Source: Chthoniobacterales bacterium
GTDB taxonomy: Bacteria; Verrucomicrobiota; Verrucomicrobiia; Chthoniobacterales; UBA10450
Length of the DNA stretch: 11,420 nucleotides
NCBI GenBank assembly: GCA_013694945.1
Contig: JACDBM010000052.1
Span: forward strand, 1 to 11,420
Direction of reading: 5' to 3'
Shown: piece after piece, positions 1-6,740 of the stretch
Layout of the letters: every line of letters starts with the position of its first letter
Numbering within the stretch: the stretch's first letter is position 1
Notes under the pieces: model-generated
What the model was told of the DNA's origin: nothing
What the model saw: the letters and a program-made list of their open reading frames with translations, nothing else
Database searches by the model: none
Translations under genes and position numbers: made by a program

Positions 1-213
1 TTAGCCGAGGCCGCGCTGCTTTAACTCCCACACGCGCAGCGCTGCGGCGAGCAAGCTTTTCGTCCGGGTGAGTGTGCCGGCGGCCGCATATTCCCGTTCG
101 GGCGGCGCCGACTCTTTTGCCCTTGCAAGACGTTTTTTTGGGCGGCCACGCTTCGCTTTTGCGATCGGCCGTGCGGCTGAGTCACTGATGGGAAGTTGGC
201 CAGCGTTGTTCAT
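1..213 (-). CDS. small basic hypothetical protein with AT-hook-like motif
   Basis: A 70-residue reading frame with an ATG at 213 and a TAA at 1-3. I do not recognise a family. It is rich in Lys, Arg and Ala. Residues about 19-29 (AKAKRGRPKKR) contain an RGRP core resembling an AT-hook, a minor-groove DNA-binding motif, so a nucleoid-associated or regulatory role is conceivable but only inferred. No Shine-Dalgarno sequence is visible. The same frame stays open upstream of the ATG to about position 357 without another ATG, GTG or TTG, so the gene may be the remnant of a longer one, or the start may be misjudged. It is divergent from sppA, and the 146 bases between them hold no promoter I can identify. 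It could also be a chance ORF in GC-rich DNA. Confidence 0.4.
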   Translation of the reverse strand: MNNAGQLPISDSAARPIAKAKRGRPKKRLARAKESAPPEREYAAAGTLTRTKSLLAAALRVWELKQRGLG

Positions 214-359
214 GAACTGCTGGAAAGCAGCTTCTGAGCCAGCCTTCTTTCCCTCGCAGCAGACAATTCGCGGCGTCCTAAAAATCCAACGACCGCTCGC
301 TCGCCGTTCTCTGAAACCGCTTGTGTGGCTGGAGGTTCTCCACTCAATTAGCAGCCGTC

Positions 360-1364
360 ATGGCGAATCGAAAACTCGGCTGCCTGAGCATCTTTCTCTT
401 TGTGGTGCTGTGCGCGAGCGTGCTCTTCAACTTCGTGCTCGCGGCGGCCGCGTTTCATCGTCTCAGCGGCAACACGCGCGAGCAGGAACCGACACCGCGT
501 TTCCGGGAAACCATCGTCGATCGCGGGCGCAAGGGAAGCGCCGAGAAGGTCGCGGTTATCCCACTCCGCGGGGTCATCAGCAGTTCCCTGCCGGGGAACG
601 TCGGCGACTCGATGGTGGACGACATGCGGTATGCTTTGGAGCAGGCGCGGGAGGACGGTAACGTCCGCGCGATTGTGCTCGAAATCGATTCGCCGGGCGG
701 CGAGGTCACGGCTTCCGACGTCATTTATAACGCGGTCCTGAAAGCTCGCGCGAAGAAGCCGGTGGTCGTCCACATGGGCTCCCTCGCGGCCTCCGGCGGC
801 TACTACGTGGCCTGCGCGGGAAAGTATTTGATGGCCAGTGATACCACCATCACCGGAAGCATCGGCGTGATCATCCAGACCCTGAACTACGAACAACTCT
901 TCAACAAGGTTGGCCTCGCGGCGGTCGTCTTTAAGAGCGGGAAGTTCAAAGATATGCTGAACGGCGCCCGTCCGATCACGCCGGAAGAGCGCGAGTACGT
1001 CCAAAGCTTCGTCATGAGCACATACGATAAATTTCTCGGCATCGTGGCGAAGGAACGTAATTTGCCCGCCGACACTCTCCGGGAAACGATCGCTGATGGC
1101 CGCATTCTTTCCGGCCGTGATGCACGCGAGCACATGCTGATCGACGGGCTGGGACAACTCGAAGACGCCTTCGCGAAGGCCAAAGAACTCGGGAACGCCG
1201 CCGATGCGACGGTCGTGAAATATGGGCCCCCCTTCGCGCTTAGCCGCCTCTTCCGCGCGCTCAGCCAGCCCGGTTCGAAGCTGGAGCTGACACTGCCGAA
1301 GCAACTCGTGCCGCAGCTGGAATCCGGCCGCGCCTACTTTCTTCCGAGCTACTACGCTCCCTAG
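360..1364 (+). CDS. sppA: signal peptide peptidase SppA, S49 family (short, 36K type)
   Basis: A membrane-bound serine protease of family S49 that degrades leftover signal peptides and some membrane proteins, acting at the outer face of the inner membrane. The 334-residue product has an N-terminal membrane anchor (about residues 8-31), then a single S49 domain from about 62 to 275. Visible motifs are EIDSPGGEV (108-116), GSLAASGGYY (140-149) with the likely nucleophile Ser145, and FKSGKFKDML (191-200) with the likely general base Lys197. The Ser-Lys spacing of 52 matches the single-domain Bacillus SppA dyad (S147/K199). The length fits the short type rather than the double-domain E. coli enzyme. 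I chose the ATG at 360 because the anchor follows at once. An in-frame TTG at 321 would add 13 residues of no domain character. A GGAGG at 331-335 is too far upstream to serve the ATG. It is the first gene of the seven-gene run, 12 bases before the CPBP gene. Confidence 0.93.
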   Translation: MANRKLGCLSIFLFVVLCASVLFNFVLAAAAFHRLSGNTREQEPTPRFRETIVDRGRKGSAEKVAVIPLRGVISSSLPGNVGDSMVDDMRYALEQAREDGNVRAIVLEIDSPGGEVTASDVIYNAVLKARAKKPVVVHMGSLAASGGYYVACAGKYLMASDTTITGSIGVIIQTLNYEQLFNKVGLAAVVFKSGKFKDMLNGARPITPEEREYVQSFVMSTYDKFLGIVAKERNLPADTLRETIADGRILSGRDAREHMLIDGLGQLEDAFAKAKELGNAADATVVKYGPPFALSRLFRALSQPGSKLELTLPKQLVPQLESGRAYFLPSYYAP

Positions 1365-1376
1365 GCTGCCGCCATC

Positions 1377-2189
1377 ATGCCGGACGGCTTCCTGACGGCA
1401 TTTTCTGCTGTAATTAACGCGCTCTTCCTTGTCGGGAGCGTCTACATTTACCTTTCACTCGTTAGGCAAATCAGCGCCCGCAGTTTTGCCTCGGGCGAGA
1501 CGACAGAAAAAACGTTTGCCTTGCCTGATGCGGTCCTCGCTCTGGCGCTCGCAACTCTTTTCACGGTCAATGCTGCCGGCGCTTCGGCTTCCAGTGGGAA
1601 GGTGATTCTGCGGACCACCGATTTGGCGGCCAACGCGCTCGTCTCGCTGGGACTCTTCGCTTTCGTGGCAGCTTTTCTGACCCTGCGCGGGCGGAAAGTT
1701 AACGTCCTGGCAGGGTTCTCCAAGCTCGGTTTCCAGCGCGTTTTTATTACCGGAGGTATTCTGCTCTTCGCCGCGTATCCGCTCATTTTTCTAGCCGATC
1801 TTCTGACGCAGCGCGTTTTCGGAGAGCCTTCGAGCAGGCAGGGCATCGTCGAGCTTTTCACCGATTCACAAACGCTAAAGCAGCGCGTCCTGATCATCGT
1901 TCTGGCCATCGCAATCGCACCCATGGTGGAGGAATTTATTTTCCGGTTCTTCCTCTATGGGGTGGTGAAAAGATACTTCGGCCGTCTCGCGGGTCTGGTG
2001 GGAAACTCCGTTTTGTTTGCCGCCGTCCACGCGCATCTGCCTTCCGCCGCTCCGCTCTTCGTGCTGGGCGCATGTTTTACCGTCGCTTACGAATGGAGCG
2101 GCTCCATTCTCGTTTCCATGACGATGCACGCGCTTTTCAATTCCTTCACGTTGGTGGCGCTTGCGTTCCCAGAATTATTTCAGCAATGA
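1377..2189 (+). CDS. CPBP family intramembrane metalloprotease
   Basis: A 270-residue polytopic membrane protein of the CPBP/Abi family (Rce1-like, PF02517), intramembrane glutamate/metal-dependent proteases. The three family motifs are intact: EExxxR at Glu185-Glu186-Arg190, FxxxH at Phe214-His218, and HxxxN at His251-Asn255. Hydrophobic segments lie near residues 8-30, 50-68, 85-103, 120-142, 170-184, 208-218, 225-236 and 243-262. The physiological substrate is unknown. Family members act in CAAX-type processing, bacteriocin immunity or regulated proteolysis, and the sequence does not say which. It lies 12 bases after sppA, so two membrane proteases are cotranscribed. Its TGA overlaps the ATG of thiL (ATGA at 2186-2189), indicating translational coupling. 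No Shine-Dalgarno sequence is apparent before the ATG at 1377. Confidence 0.9.
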   Translation: MPDGFLTAFSAVINALFLVGSVYIYLSLVRQISARSFASGETTEKTFALPDAVLALALATLFTVNAAGASASSGKVILRTTDLAANALVSLGLFAFVAAFLTLRGRKVNVLAGFSKLGFQRVFITGGILLFAAYPLIFLADLLTQRVFGEPSSRQGIVELFTDSQTLKQRVLIIVLAIAIAPMVEEFIFRFFLYGVVKRYFGRLAGLVGNSVLFAAVHAHLPSAAPLFVLGACFTVAYEWSGSILVSMTMHALFNSFTLVALAFPELFQQ

Positions 2190-3076
2190 ACCTGCGGAAG
2201 CTGGGCGAGGAACAGCTGCTGCACAGGATTCTGCCTTATCTGCCGCTGAACCGCGCCGTCCTTCAAGGCGCAGGAGACGATTGTGCGGTGACGCAGTCGC
2301 CCAGCCCCGGCAAATTGCTCCTGCTAAAAACCGACTGCGTGGTCGAAGGCGTGCACTTTGAATCCAGCGCAGCGCCGATTGCTGTTGGCTGGAAGGCAAT
2401 GGCGCGGCCGTTGAGTGATTTTGCGGCCACCGCAGGTCTGCCGGAGTTCGCGCTGGTGACGTTGATTGCACCAGCGGCGACGAGTGTGCGGTGGGTGGAG
2501 CAGGCTTATCGGGGGCTGACAAAAGCCGCGCGAATGTTCGATGTCGCGATCGTTGGAGGCGAGACCAGCCGCATCGATGGGCCGGTTTGCATTTCAGTCA
2601 GCGTGGCTGGCTCCGTCGAGAAAGGTCGATGGGTTTCCCGCAGCGGTGGACAGGTGGGGGATGAACTTTTTGTGACCGGAACTCTCGGAGGTTCGATGCG
2701 CGGCAAGCATCTCCGTTTCCTCCCACGCATTGTGGAGGCGCGCTGGCTGACCGAGCATTTCTCCATCAACGCGATGATGGATTTGAGCGACGGTCTGGGA
2801 GTCGATCTCCCGCGGCTGGCGTTGGCGAGCGGAGTTGGATTCGAGCTCGACGGAGCGGCGCTTCCGCGAACTCGCGGCTGCAGCATCGAACAAGCCCTCG
2901 CGAATGGCGAAGACTACGAATTGCTCTTCGCGATCTCACCGCAGAGTGCCGGCGGTGTGCAGAGAAAATGGCGCCGAAAATTTCCGCACGTCCCGCTGAC
3001 AAGAATTGGAGTGCTCCGTCCACAAACAGCGCGTAACCAGCGAACTCTGCGCACCGGTTATGTTCATTTCCAGTAG
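2186..3076 (+). CDS. thiL: thiamine-monophosphate kinase
   Basis: ThiL phosphorylates thiamine monophosphate with ATP to give thiamine diphosphate, the last step of cofactor synthesis, in the cytosol. The 296-residue product shows the PurM/ThiL-type fold motifs in order: GAGDDCAV (28-35, Mg/ATP), LLKTDCVVEGVHF (46-58), LSDFAATAG (76-84), VGGETSR (123-129), GDELFVTGTLGGS (158-170), MDLSDGLGVDL (198-208) and NGEDYELLF (240-248). The GGET motif has Glu126 where many family members have Asp (GGDT), a conservative change. It is slightly shorter than the usual 310-330 residues. The ATG at 2186 overlaps the CPBP stop and begins at the conserved LGEEQLL segment. Further upstream starts would run inside the CPBP gene. 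The last 17 bases overlap tsaE. Confidence 0.95.
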   Translation: MNLRKLGEEQLLHRILPYLPLNRAVLQGAGDDCAVTQSPSPGKLLLLKTDCVVEGVHFESSAAPIAVGWKAMARPLSDFAATAGLPEFALVTLIAPAATSVRWVEQAYRGLTKAARMFDVAIVGGETSRIDGPVCISVSVAGSVEKGRWVSRSGGQVGDELFVTGTLGGSMRGKHLRFLPRIVEARWLTEHFSINAMMDLSDGLGVDLPRLALASGVGFELDGAALPRTRGCSIEQALANGEDYELLFAISPQSAGGVQRKWRRKFPHVPLTRIGVLRPQTARNQRTLRTGYVHFQ

Positions 3077-3467
3077 CGTCAAAGAAACGTTGGCCGCCGG
3101 TGCGCAGCGCGCCGCCCGGGCGCAGGTGGGCGACGTTTTTGCACTACAGGGAGACTTGGGCGCGGGAAAGACTCAGTTCGTGAAAGGTTTCGTGCTCGGG
3201 ATTGGCAGCGGAGCCGAAGTGACGAGTCCTACCTTTACGATCCTCCATGAATACGCCGGCGGTCGCTGTCCGGTTTATCATTTCGATTTTTATCGGCTCG
3301 ATTCGGCCGACGCGGTGATCCGGCTTGGCTTTGACGACTACATTGTTGGCGACGGTATCTGCATCATCGAATGGGGCGACCGCTTCCCGGAGCTGCTGCC
3401 GAAAAGCGCGAGCCGGATTGTGCTCCGCATAAGGAGCGAGACTGAACGCGCAATTGAAGAGTCGTGA
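3060..3467 (+). CDS. tsaE: tRNA t6A biosynthesis ATPase TsaE
   Basis: TsaE is the P-loop ATPase that works with TsaB and TsaD to make threonylcarbamoyladenosine at A37 of ANN-decoding tRNAs. The 135-residue protein has Walker A GDLGAGKT (31-38, Lys37), the switch-like SPTFT (56-60), HFDFYRL (74-80) and IEWGDR (103-108), all typical of the family (old name YjeE). Length is normal for TsaE. I placed the start at the ATG at 3060. An upstream GTG at 3006 would add 18 non-conserved residues inside thiL. The chosen start still overlaps thiL by 17 bases. The stop overlaps the GTG of tsaB. Adjacency to tsaB supports both assignments. Confidence 0.96.
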   Translation: MFISSSVKETLAAGAQRAARAQVGDVFALQGDLGAGKTQFVKGFVLGIGSGAEVTSPTFTILHEYAGGRCPVYHFDFYRLDSADAVIRLGFDDYIVGDGICIIEWGDRFPELLPKSASRIVLRIRSETERAIEES

Positions 3468-4063
3468 GAACACTCGCCCTGGAACTCTCCAGCGCGCAAG
3501 GAAGTATCGCGTTGCTCGATGGCGAGCAGCGCCTCTTCGTGAGCGAATGGGCAAATGACCGAAAAGATTCCGGGCCATTCTTCGAACATCTCCAGGGCTG
3601 TTTGCAGAAATTCGACAACCCGGAGCGGATCGTTGTCGGGCTGGGGCCCGGCTCTTACGCCGGCACACGGATCGCGATTGCGGCTGCCATTGGATTGCAG
3701 GCTGCCACTGGCGCAGCCCTAATCGGGCTGCCCTCACTCTGTGCGATGCCCACGACCGCCTCCAAGTACATGGTCGTAGGAGACGCACGTAGAGAATCTT
3801 TCTTTTTCGCGCTGGTGGAGGAACGCCGCTGCATCGAGGGGCCATTGCTTTGCACTTCGGAGGAACTCACGGAGCGTCTCGATACTCTGGATTGTCCTGT
3901 CTTCGCAGCGGAGCCTCTTCCGAATTTTCCAACCGTTGTGCTCATCTATCCATCGGCGATCTTGCTCGCGCAGCTGGCTACGGCCACGTCCATCAGTATC
4001 GCTCCCCTGGAACCAATTTACCTGCGGGAGCCGCACATAACCTCTCCGGCGGGACCTAAATGA
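3464..4063 (+). CDS. tsaB: tRNA t6A biosynthesis protein TsaB
   Basis: TsaB is the ASKHA-fold scaffold that dimerises with TsaD in the t6A-forming complex. The 199-residue protein begins MRTLALELSS, with the strand typical of the fold. It has the signature GLGPGSYAGTRIA (59-71) and ends with the family's common PLEPIYLREP (181-190). A second-domain strand VVGDARRESFF (104-114) matches the usual 'DARR.E.Y' pattern. At 199 residues it is somewhat shorter than E. coli TsaB (231), as is common outside the Enterobacteria. The start is a GTG at 3464 overlapping the tsaE stop (GTGA), and the stop overlaps the alr start (ATGA), so coupling is expected on both sides. TsaD and TsaC are not in the window. 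Confidence 0.94.
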   Translation: MRTLALELSSAQGSIALLDGEQRLFVSEWANDRKDSGPFFEHLQGCLQKFDNPERIVVGLGPGSYAGTRIAIAAAIGLQAATGAALIGLPSLCAMPTTASKYMVVGDARRESFFFALVEERRCIEGPLLCTSEELTERLDTLDCPVFAAEPLPNFPTVVLIYPSAILLAQLATATSISIAPLEPIYLREPHITSPAGPK

Positions 4064-5157
4064 ATCCGTATCGCTGTTGGGCGGAAATCGATTTGGCGGC
4101 TCTCCGTCATAACGGTGAGACGGCACGCAATTGTGTCGGGCCCGATGTGGCCCTCCTCGCGGTGGTCAAATCCAACGCTTACGGGCATGGGCTCGCTGCC
4201 GTCGCGAAAGCCCTGGCGGAGCACGCGCAGTTGTTCGGCGTGGCGAATTTCGAAGAAGCCATCGCGGCTCGCGCAGCCATTCCGCATCCCGTCATGATTC
4301 TCGGACCAGCGCTGCCGGAGGAGCGTGCGGGAATCGTGACGCATCGCTTCATTCCTTCGGTGTCGAACTATGATGAAGCGCTCGCGTTCAGTCGCGTCGC
4401 GTCGGGTTCATCTGTTGCCATGAACTGCGCAATCGATACCGGCATGGGTCGAATGGGAATCGCGGAAAGCGACGCGCTCGAGGAGATCGGAAGGATTTCG
4501 GCGCTCCCGAACGTGGCGATTCATAGCATCTCCACACACTTGCCAGTCGCTGACGAGGACGCGCAGTTCACGCAAGCGCAGTTATCGCGCTTCGCCGAAC
4601 TTGTGAAAAGGATTCGATCGAAGTTGCCGGAACGCTGCCCGGTTCATGTCCTGCCGAGCGCCGGCGTCCTGAGTTTCCGCGCTTCTGCTTTCGAAATCGT
4701 GCGCGCGGGCCTCATGCTTTACGGCGCCTCTCCAATTCCGCACCTGCAGGATCGGCTGCAACCGGTGCTGGCGCTGAAATCGCGCGTCGTTCTGCTGCGC
4801 GATCTTCCGAAGGGAAGCTCGATCAGTTACGGCCGCACGTTTATCACAAAACGTCTTACGCGCGTAGCTACTCTTGGCATCGGCTACGCGGACGGGTTGC
4901 CTCGCGCTATCTCCGGCCGAGACGCCGTTGTTCTCATTCGCGGCCACCGTTGCGCGGTGCTGGGGCGCGTCACAATGGACCTGACGATGGTGGACGTGAC
5001 GGAGGTGAATGACGTCGCGGTGGGTGATGAAGCCGTGCTGATTGGACGGCAGGGCAGCGAGGAAATCTTCGCCGGCGAATTCGCCGAGCGTGCGGGCACG
5101 ATTGCCTGGGAGATCTTCACTGGAATTGGCAGCCGCGTAGGGCGCGTGTATGTGTGA
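4060..5157 (+). CDS. alr: alanine racemase
   Basis: A PLP-dependent enzyme that interconverts L- and D-alanine and so supplies D-Ala for peptidoglycan. The 365-residue product has the N-terminal TIM-barrel motif AVVKSNAYGHG (34-44), with the PLP Schiff-base lysine at Lys37. It also has the C-terminal beta-domain catalytic Tyr257 in ISYGRT (255-260), Tyr276 in GIGYADGLPR (273-282) and GRVTMDLTMVD (302-312). The 19-residue spacing between Tyr257 and Tyr276 matches Tyr265/Tyr284 of the Geobacillus enzyme. Length is normal. It starts in an ATGA overlap with tsaB and ends in a GTGA overlap with the following ORF. Clustering of alr with tsaE/tsaB is seen in various bacteria. Confidence 0.96.
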   Translation: MNPYRCWAEIDLAALRHNGETARNCVGPDVALLAVVKSNAYGHGLAAVAKALAEHAQLFGVANFEEAIAARAAIPHPVMILGPALPEERAGIVTHRFIPSVSNYDEALAFSRVASGSSVAMNCAIDTGMGRMGIAESDALEEIGRISALPNVAIHSISTHLPVADEDAQFTQAQLSRFAELVKRIRSKLPERCPVHVLPSAGVLSFRASAFEIVRAGLMLYGASPIPHLQDRLQPVLALKSRVVLLRDLPKGSSISYGRTFITKRLTRVATLGIGYADGLPRAISGRDAVVLIRGHRCAVLGRVTMDLTMVDVTEVNDVAVGDEAVLIGRQGSEEIFAGEFAERAGTIAWEIFTGIGSRVGRVYV

Positions 5158-5525
5158 GCGGGATGTTTCAGATCATCTTTAACGAGCTAAGCGCAGCGGA
5201 GATGTCGGCGTTGCCGAAAAAATTGCAGCTCGATCTGCTCGCCGAATTCCATATTCTCCCCACGGATCTGGATAATCTTGATAAGGGCAGGTTTGGCGTG
5301 ATCGAACGCGAAGGCAAAAGGCTGCACCGCTATCGCGCCAAAGATTACCGGATCTACTTCGAAAAGCGGGACGAGGGGATCACCGTCCACCGTGTCTTGC
5401 ACAAGAACACGTTTCGGGACTTCCTTTTCCGGAGCAAACTACCGATGGCGGAAGACGATCAGCTCGGGAAGACGCGCGAGTTCTGGAATTTAATTGAGCA
5501 GGGCGAACGGACGCGGAGAGCGTAG
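5154..5525 (+). CDS. RelE/ParE-fold protein, apparently without antitoxin
   Basis: A 123-residue protein (120 if the ATG at 5163 is used). The central part, RLHRYRAKDYRIYFE (57-70) then ITVHRVLHKNTFRDF (76-90), matches the strand pattern and Arg/Tyr-rich face of RelE/ParE toxins, which cleave ribosome-bound mRNA (RelE) or poison gyrase (ParE). A C-terminal extension of about 30 residues (FRSKLPMAEDD... to the end) goes beyond the minimal toxin fold. No antitoxin-like ORF lies on either side: upstream is alr, overlapping by 4 bases at a GTGA, and downstream is a convergent ribosomal operon. Placement at the end of a housekeeping operon suggests a domesticated or regulatory role rather than a mobile addiction module. 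The fold call is by pattern only. The GTG start is favoured because the upstream genes show the same overlap style. Confidence 0.6.
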   Translation: MSGMFQIIFNELSAAEMSALPKKLQLDLLAEFHILPTDLDNLDKGRFGVIEREGKRLHRYRAKDYRIYFEKRDEGITVHRVLHKNTFRDFLFRSKLPMAEDDQLGKTREFWNLIEQGERTRRA

Positions 5526-5551
5526 CGACGGTGGCGCCTGTCGATTGCGTT

Positions 5552-5637
5552 AGTGCGGACCTGCGGCTCGGATAACCGCACTCGAATGACAGCCGGTCAG
5601 ACTCCGGCGTGTTCGAATGTCGCTTTGACGCAAAGCG
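5552..5637. terminator. convergent spacer with three small hairpins, possible bidirectional terminator
   Basis: Between the plus-strand operon end (5525) and the minus-strand rpsR end (5642) there are three inverted repeats. AGTGCGG (5552-5558) pairs with CCGCACT (5576-5582). GCCGG (5592-5596) pairs with CCGGC (5604-5608). CGCTTT (5621-5626) pairs with AAAGCG (5632-5637) around a 5-base loop. None is followed by a T-tract in either direction, so they are not textbook intrinsic terminators. The location between converging genes is what suggests termination. Confidence 0.3.
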
Positions 5638-5641
5638 TCCG

Positions 5642-5881
5642 CTACTTCATCAGCAGCACCGAGCGACTGCGCTTGATCTCGCGCGTGATCTTCCGGTGCA
5701 TATGAGCAGGCATCCCGGTAACGCGGCGCGGGAGGATTTTACCGCTTTCGGTCACAAACTTCTTCAGCAGGTCAGGATTTTTGTAATCGATTGCTTCAGC
5801 GGCGATATCGATGCGACGCCGGGGCATGGTGCGGTTGGCGCGCCGGAAAGCGGAACGGCGTTTAGCGGTCTTCGGTTGCAT
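5642..5881 (-). CDS. rpsR: 30S ribosomal protein bS18
   Basis: bS18 binds with bS6 on the platform of the 30S subunit. The 79-residue protein has a basic N-terminus (residues 1-24) and the diagnostic core IDYKNPDLLKKF (31-42), TESGKILPRRVTG (44-56) and HRKITREIKRSRSVLL (62-77). Length is normal (E. coli 75). It is the last gene of the minus-strand run, 7 bases after rpmG. There is no visible Shine-Dalgarno sequence, so translation probably depends on coupling to rpmG. It is separated here from its usual partners rpsF and rplI. Confidence 0.97.
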   Translation of the reverse strand: MQPKTAKRRSAFRRANRTMPRRRIDIAAEAIDYKNPDLLKKFVTESGKILPRRVTGMPAHMHRKITREIKRSRSVLLMK

Positions 5882-5888
5882 GGCTGGT

Positions 5889-6062
5889 TTAGCGAGTTTC
5901 GCGGTGAAGCGTATGCCGCTTCATGAAGGGATTATATTTCTTTTTCTCCAGCCGATTCGGCGTGCGTGGGCTCTTCTTGTTCCGGGTGCTCATATAACGC
6001 GAGGCCGGCATTCCGGCAGCCTTTGCCTCGGTGCATTCCAGCGTGATGATCTCCTGAGCCAT
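5889..6062 (-). CDS. rpmG: 50S ribosomal protein bL33 with mostly lost zinc ligands
   Basis: A 57-residue protein reading from the ATG at 6060-6062 to the TAA at 5889-5891. The pattern ITLECTE (6-12), STRNKKSPRTPNRLEKKKY (25-43) and KRHTLHRETR (48-57) identifies bL33, a small 50S protein near the E site. In the zinc-binding (C+) form two CxxC pairs are present. Here the first pair is Cys10-Thr-Glu-Ala13, and the second is replaced by Asn-Pro-Phe-Met (44-47), so only one of four cysteines remains and zinc binding is unlikely. The loop after the first site (AKAAGMPASRYM, 13-24) is longer than usual. It begins 3 bases after the dksA-like stop and ends 7 bases before rpsR. Confidence 0.93.
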   Translation of the reverse strand: MAQEIITLECTEAKAAGMPASRYMSTRNKKSPRTPNRLEKKKYNPFMKRHTLHRETR

Positions 6063-6065
6063 TTG

Positions 6066-6725
6066 CTAATCCTTGCTGTCGTCTGTCTTGGTTTCCTCTT
6101 CCTCGCCTTCGCCCTCTTCGTCCGTTAAACCAAAAAGTGAAGTGACTGATTGCCGGACGCGCGAAGCTTTGTTCTGCTTCTCGAGCTGCGACTGGCATTC
6201 GACTGTGAAACGCGCAAACGGAATGGCTTCCAACCGCGCGTGCAGGATCGGCTTGCCCGACATCTCGCAAATCCCGTACGTGCCGAGCTCGATGCGCTTG
6301 AGCGCCTGATCGATCTCATAAAGCGCGTCCTGTTCCTGCGAAAGCAGACTGAGCGCAAAATCGCGGTCGTAGGCATCGCTGCCCGCATCGGCCTGGTGCA
6401 TCCCGAAAGCGGAGGCTTCGCTGCCCTCCGCGCGCGAGCGGAGATTGTCCTTGGCCACGCCTGCCATCGAATCGACCATCGCGTCGCGCAACTGGAGGAG
6501 TTTCTCTTTCTGTGTCTTCGTGAAAGGATCCAGCTTTCGTTCCTTATGGTTGTTTCCGAGGATGGTTTCCGTCGCCGTCAGTTTACGGCCGGGAGACTTT
6601 GCCACTGAACGCGCCGGCTTCGGAGCCGCCGCAGATTTCTTCGCCAACGCAGTCTTTTTGACTGCAGCTTTGGGAGCAGTCTTCTTCGCGGATTTCTCCG
6701 CCGTTTTCTTATTTGAGCTGGCCAT
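6066..6725 (-). CDS. DksA/TraR-family protein with histone-like N-terminal tail
   Basis: A 219-residue member of the DksA/TraR family, which enters the RNA polymerase secondary channel and, with ppGpp, retunes transcription of rRNA, r-protein and amino-acid genes. Domains: a Lys/Ala/Pro-rich histone-H1-like tail (1-50), a helical region (68-145) with the MHQADAGSDAYDRDFALSLL signature (109-128), a zinc-finger segment (149-180), and an acidic Asp/Glu-rich C-terminus (202-219). The finger is degenerate: Cys153 then Ser156 instead of CxxC, and Thr174 then Cys177, leaving two of four cysteines. DksA paralogues lacking some cysteines are known and can work without zinc. It heads the rpmG-rpsR run, with a 3-base gap to rpmG. 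The ATG at 6723-6725 is the only sensible start before the basic tail. Family call firm, DksA function inferred. Confidence 0.88.
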   Translation of the reverse strand: MASSNKKTAEKSAKKTAPKAAVKKTALAKKSAAAPKPARSVAKSPGRKLTATETILGNNHKERKLDPFTKTQKEKLLQLRDAMVDSMAGVAKDNLRSRAEGSEASAFGMHQADAGSDAYDRDFALSLLSQEQDALYEIDQALKRIELGTYGICEMSGKPILHARLEAIPFARFTVECQSQLEKQNKASRVRQSVTSLFGLTDEEGEGEEEETKTDDSKD

Positions 6726-6740
6726 AAAGTAAAATAGCGC

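Noticed and set aside
321..359. TTG start for sppA
   Set aside because: It would add 13 unconserved residues before the membrane anchor; the ATG at 360 gives a normal SppA N-terminus.
348..1304. Long minus-strand reading frame opposite sppA
   Set aside because: It is fully antisense to a gene with clear S49 catalytic motifs, and its translation is Arg/His/Asp-rich without any recognisable domain.
5154..5525. A complete type II toxin-antitoxin module
   Set aside because: No antitoxin-sized ORF is adjacent: alr overlaps upstream and a convergent ribosomal operon lies downstream. Only the toxin-fold protein is supported.
5609..6128. Plus-strand frames over rpsR and rpmG
   Set aside because: They run antisense to two ribosomal proteins identified by strong motifs.
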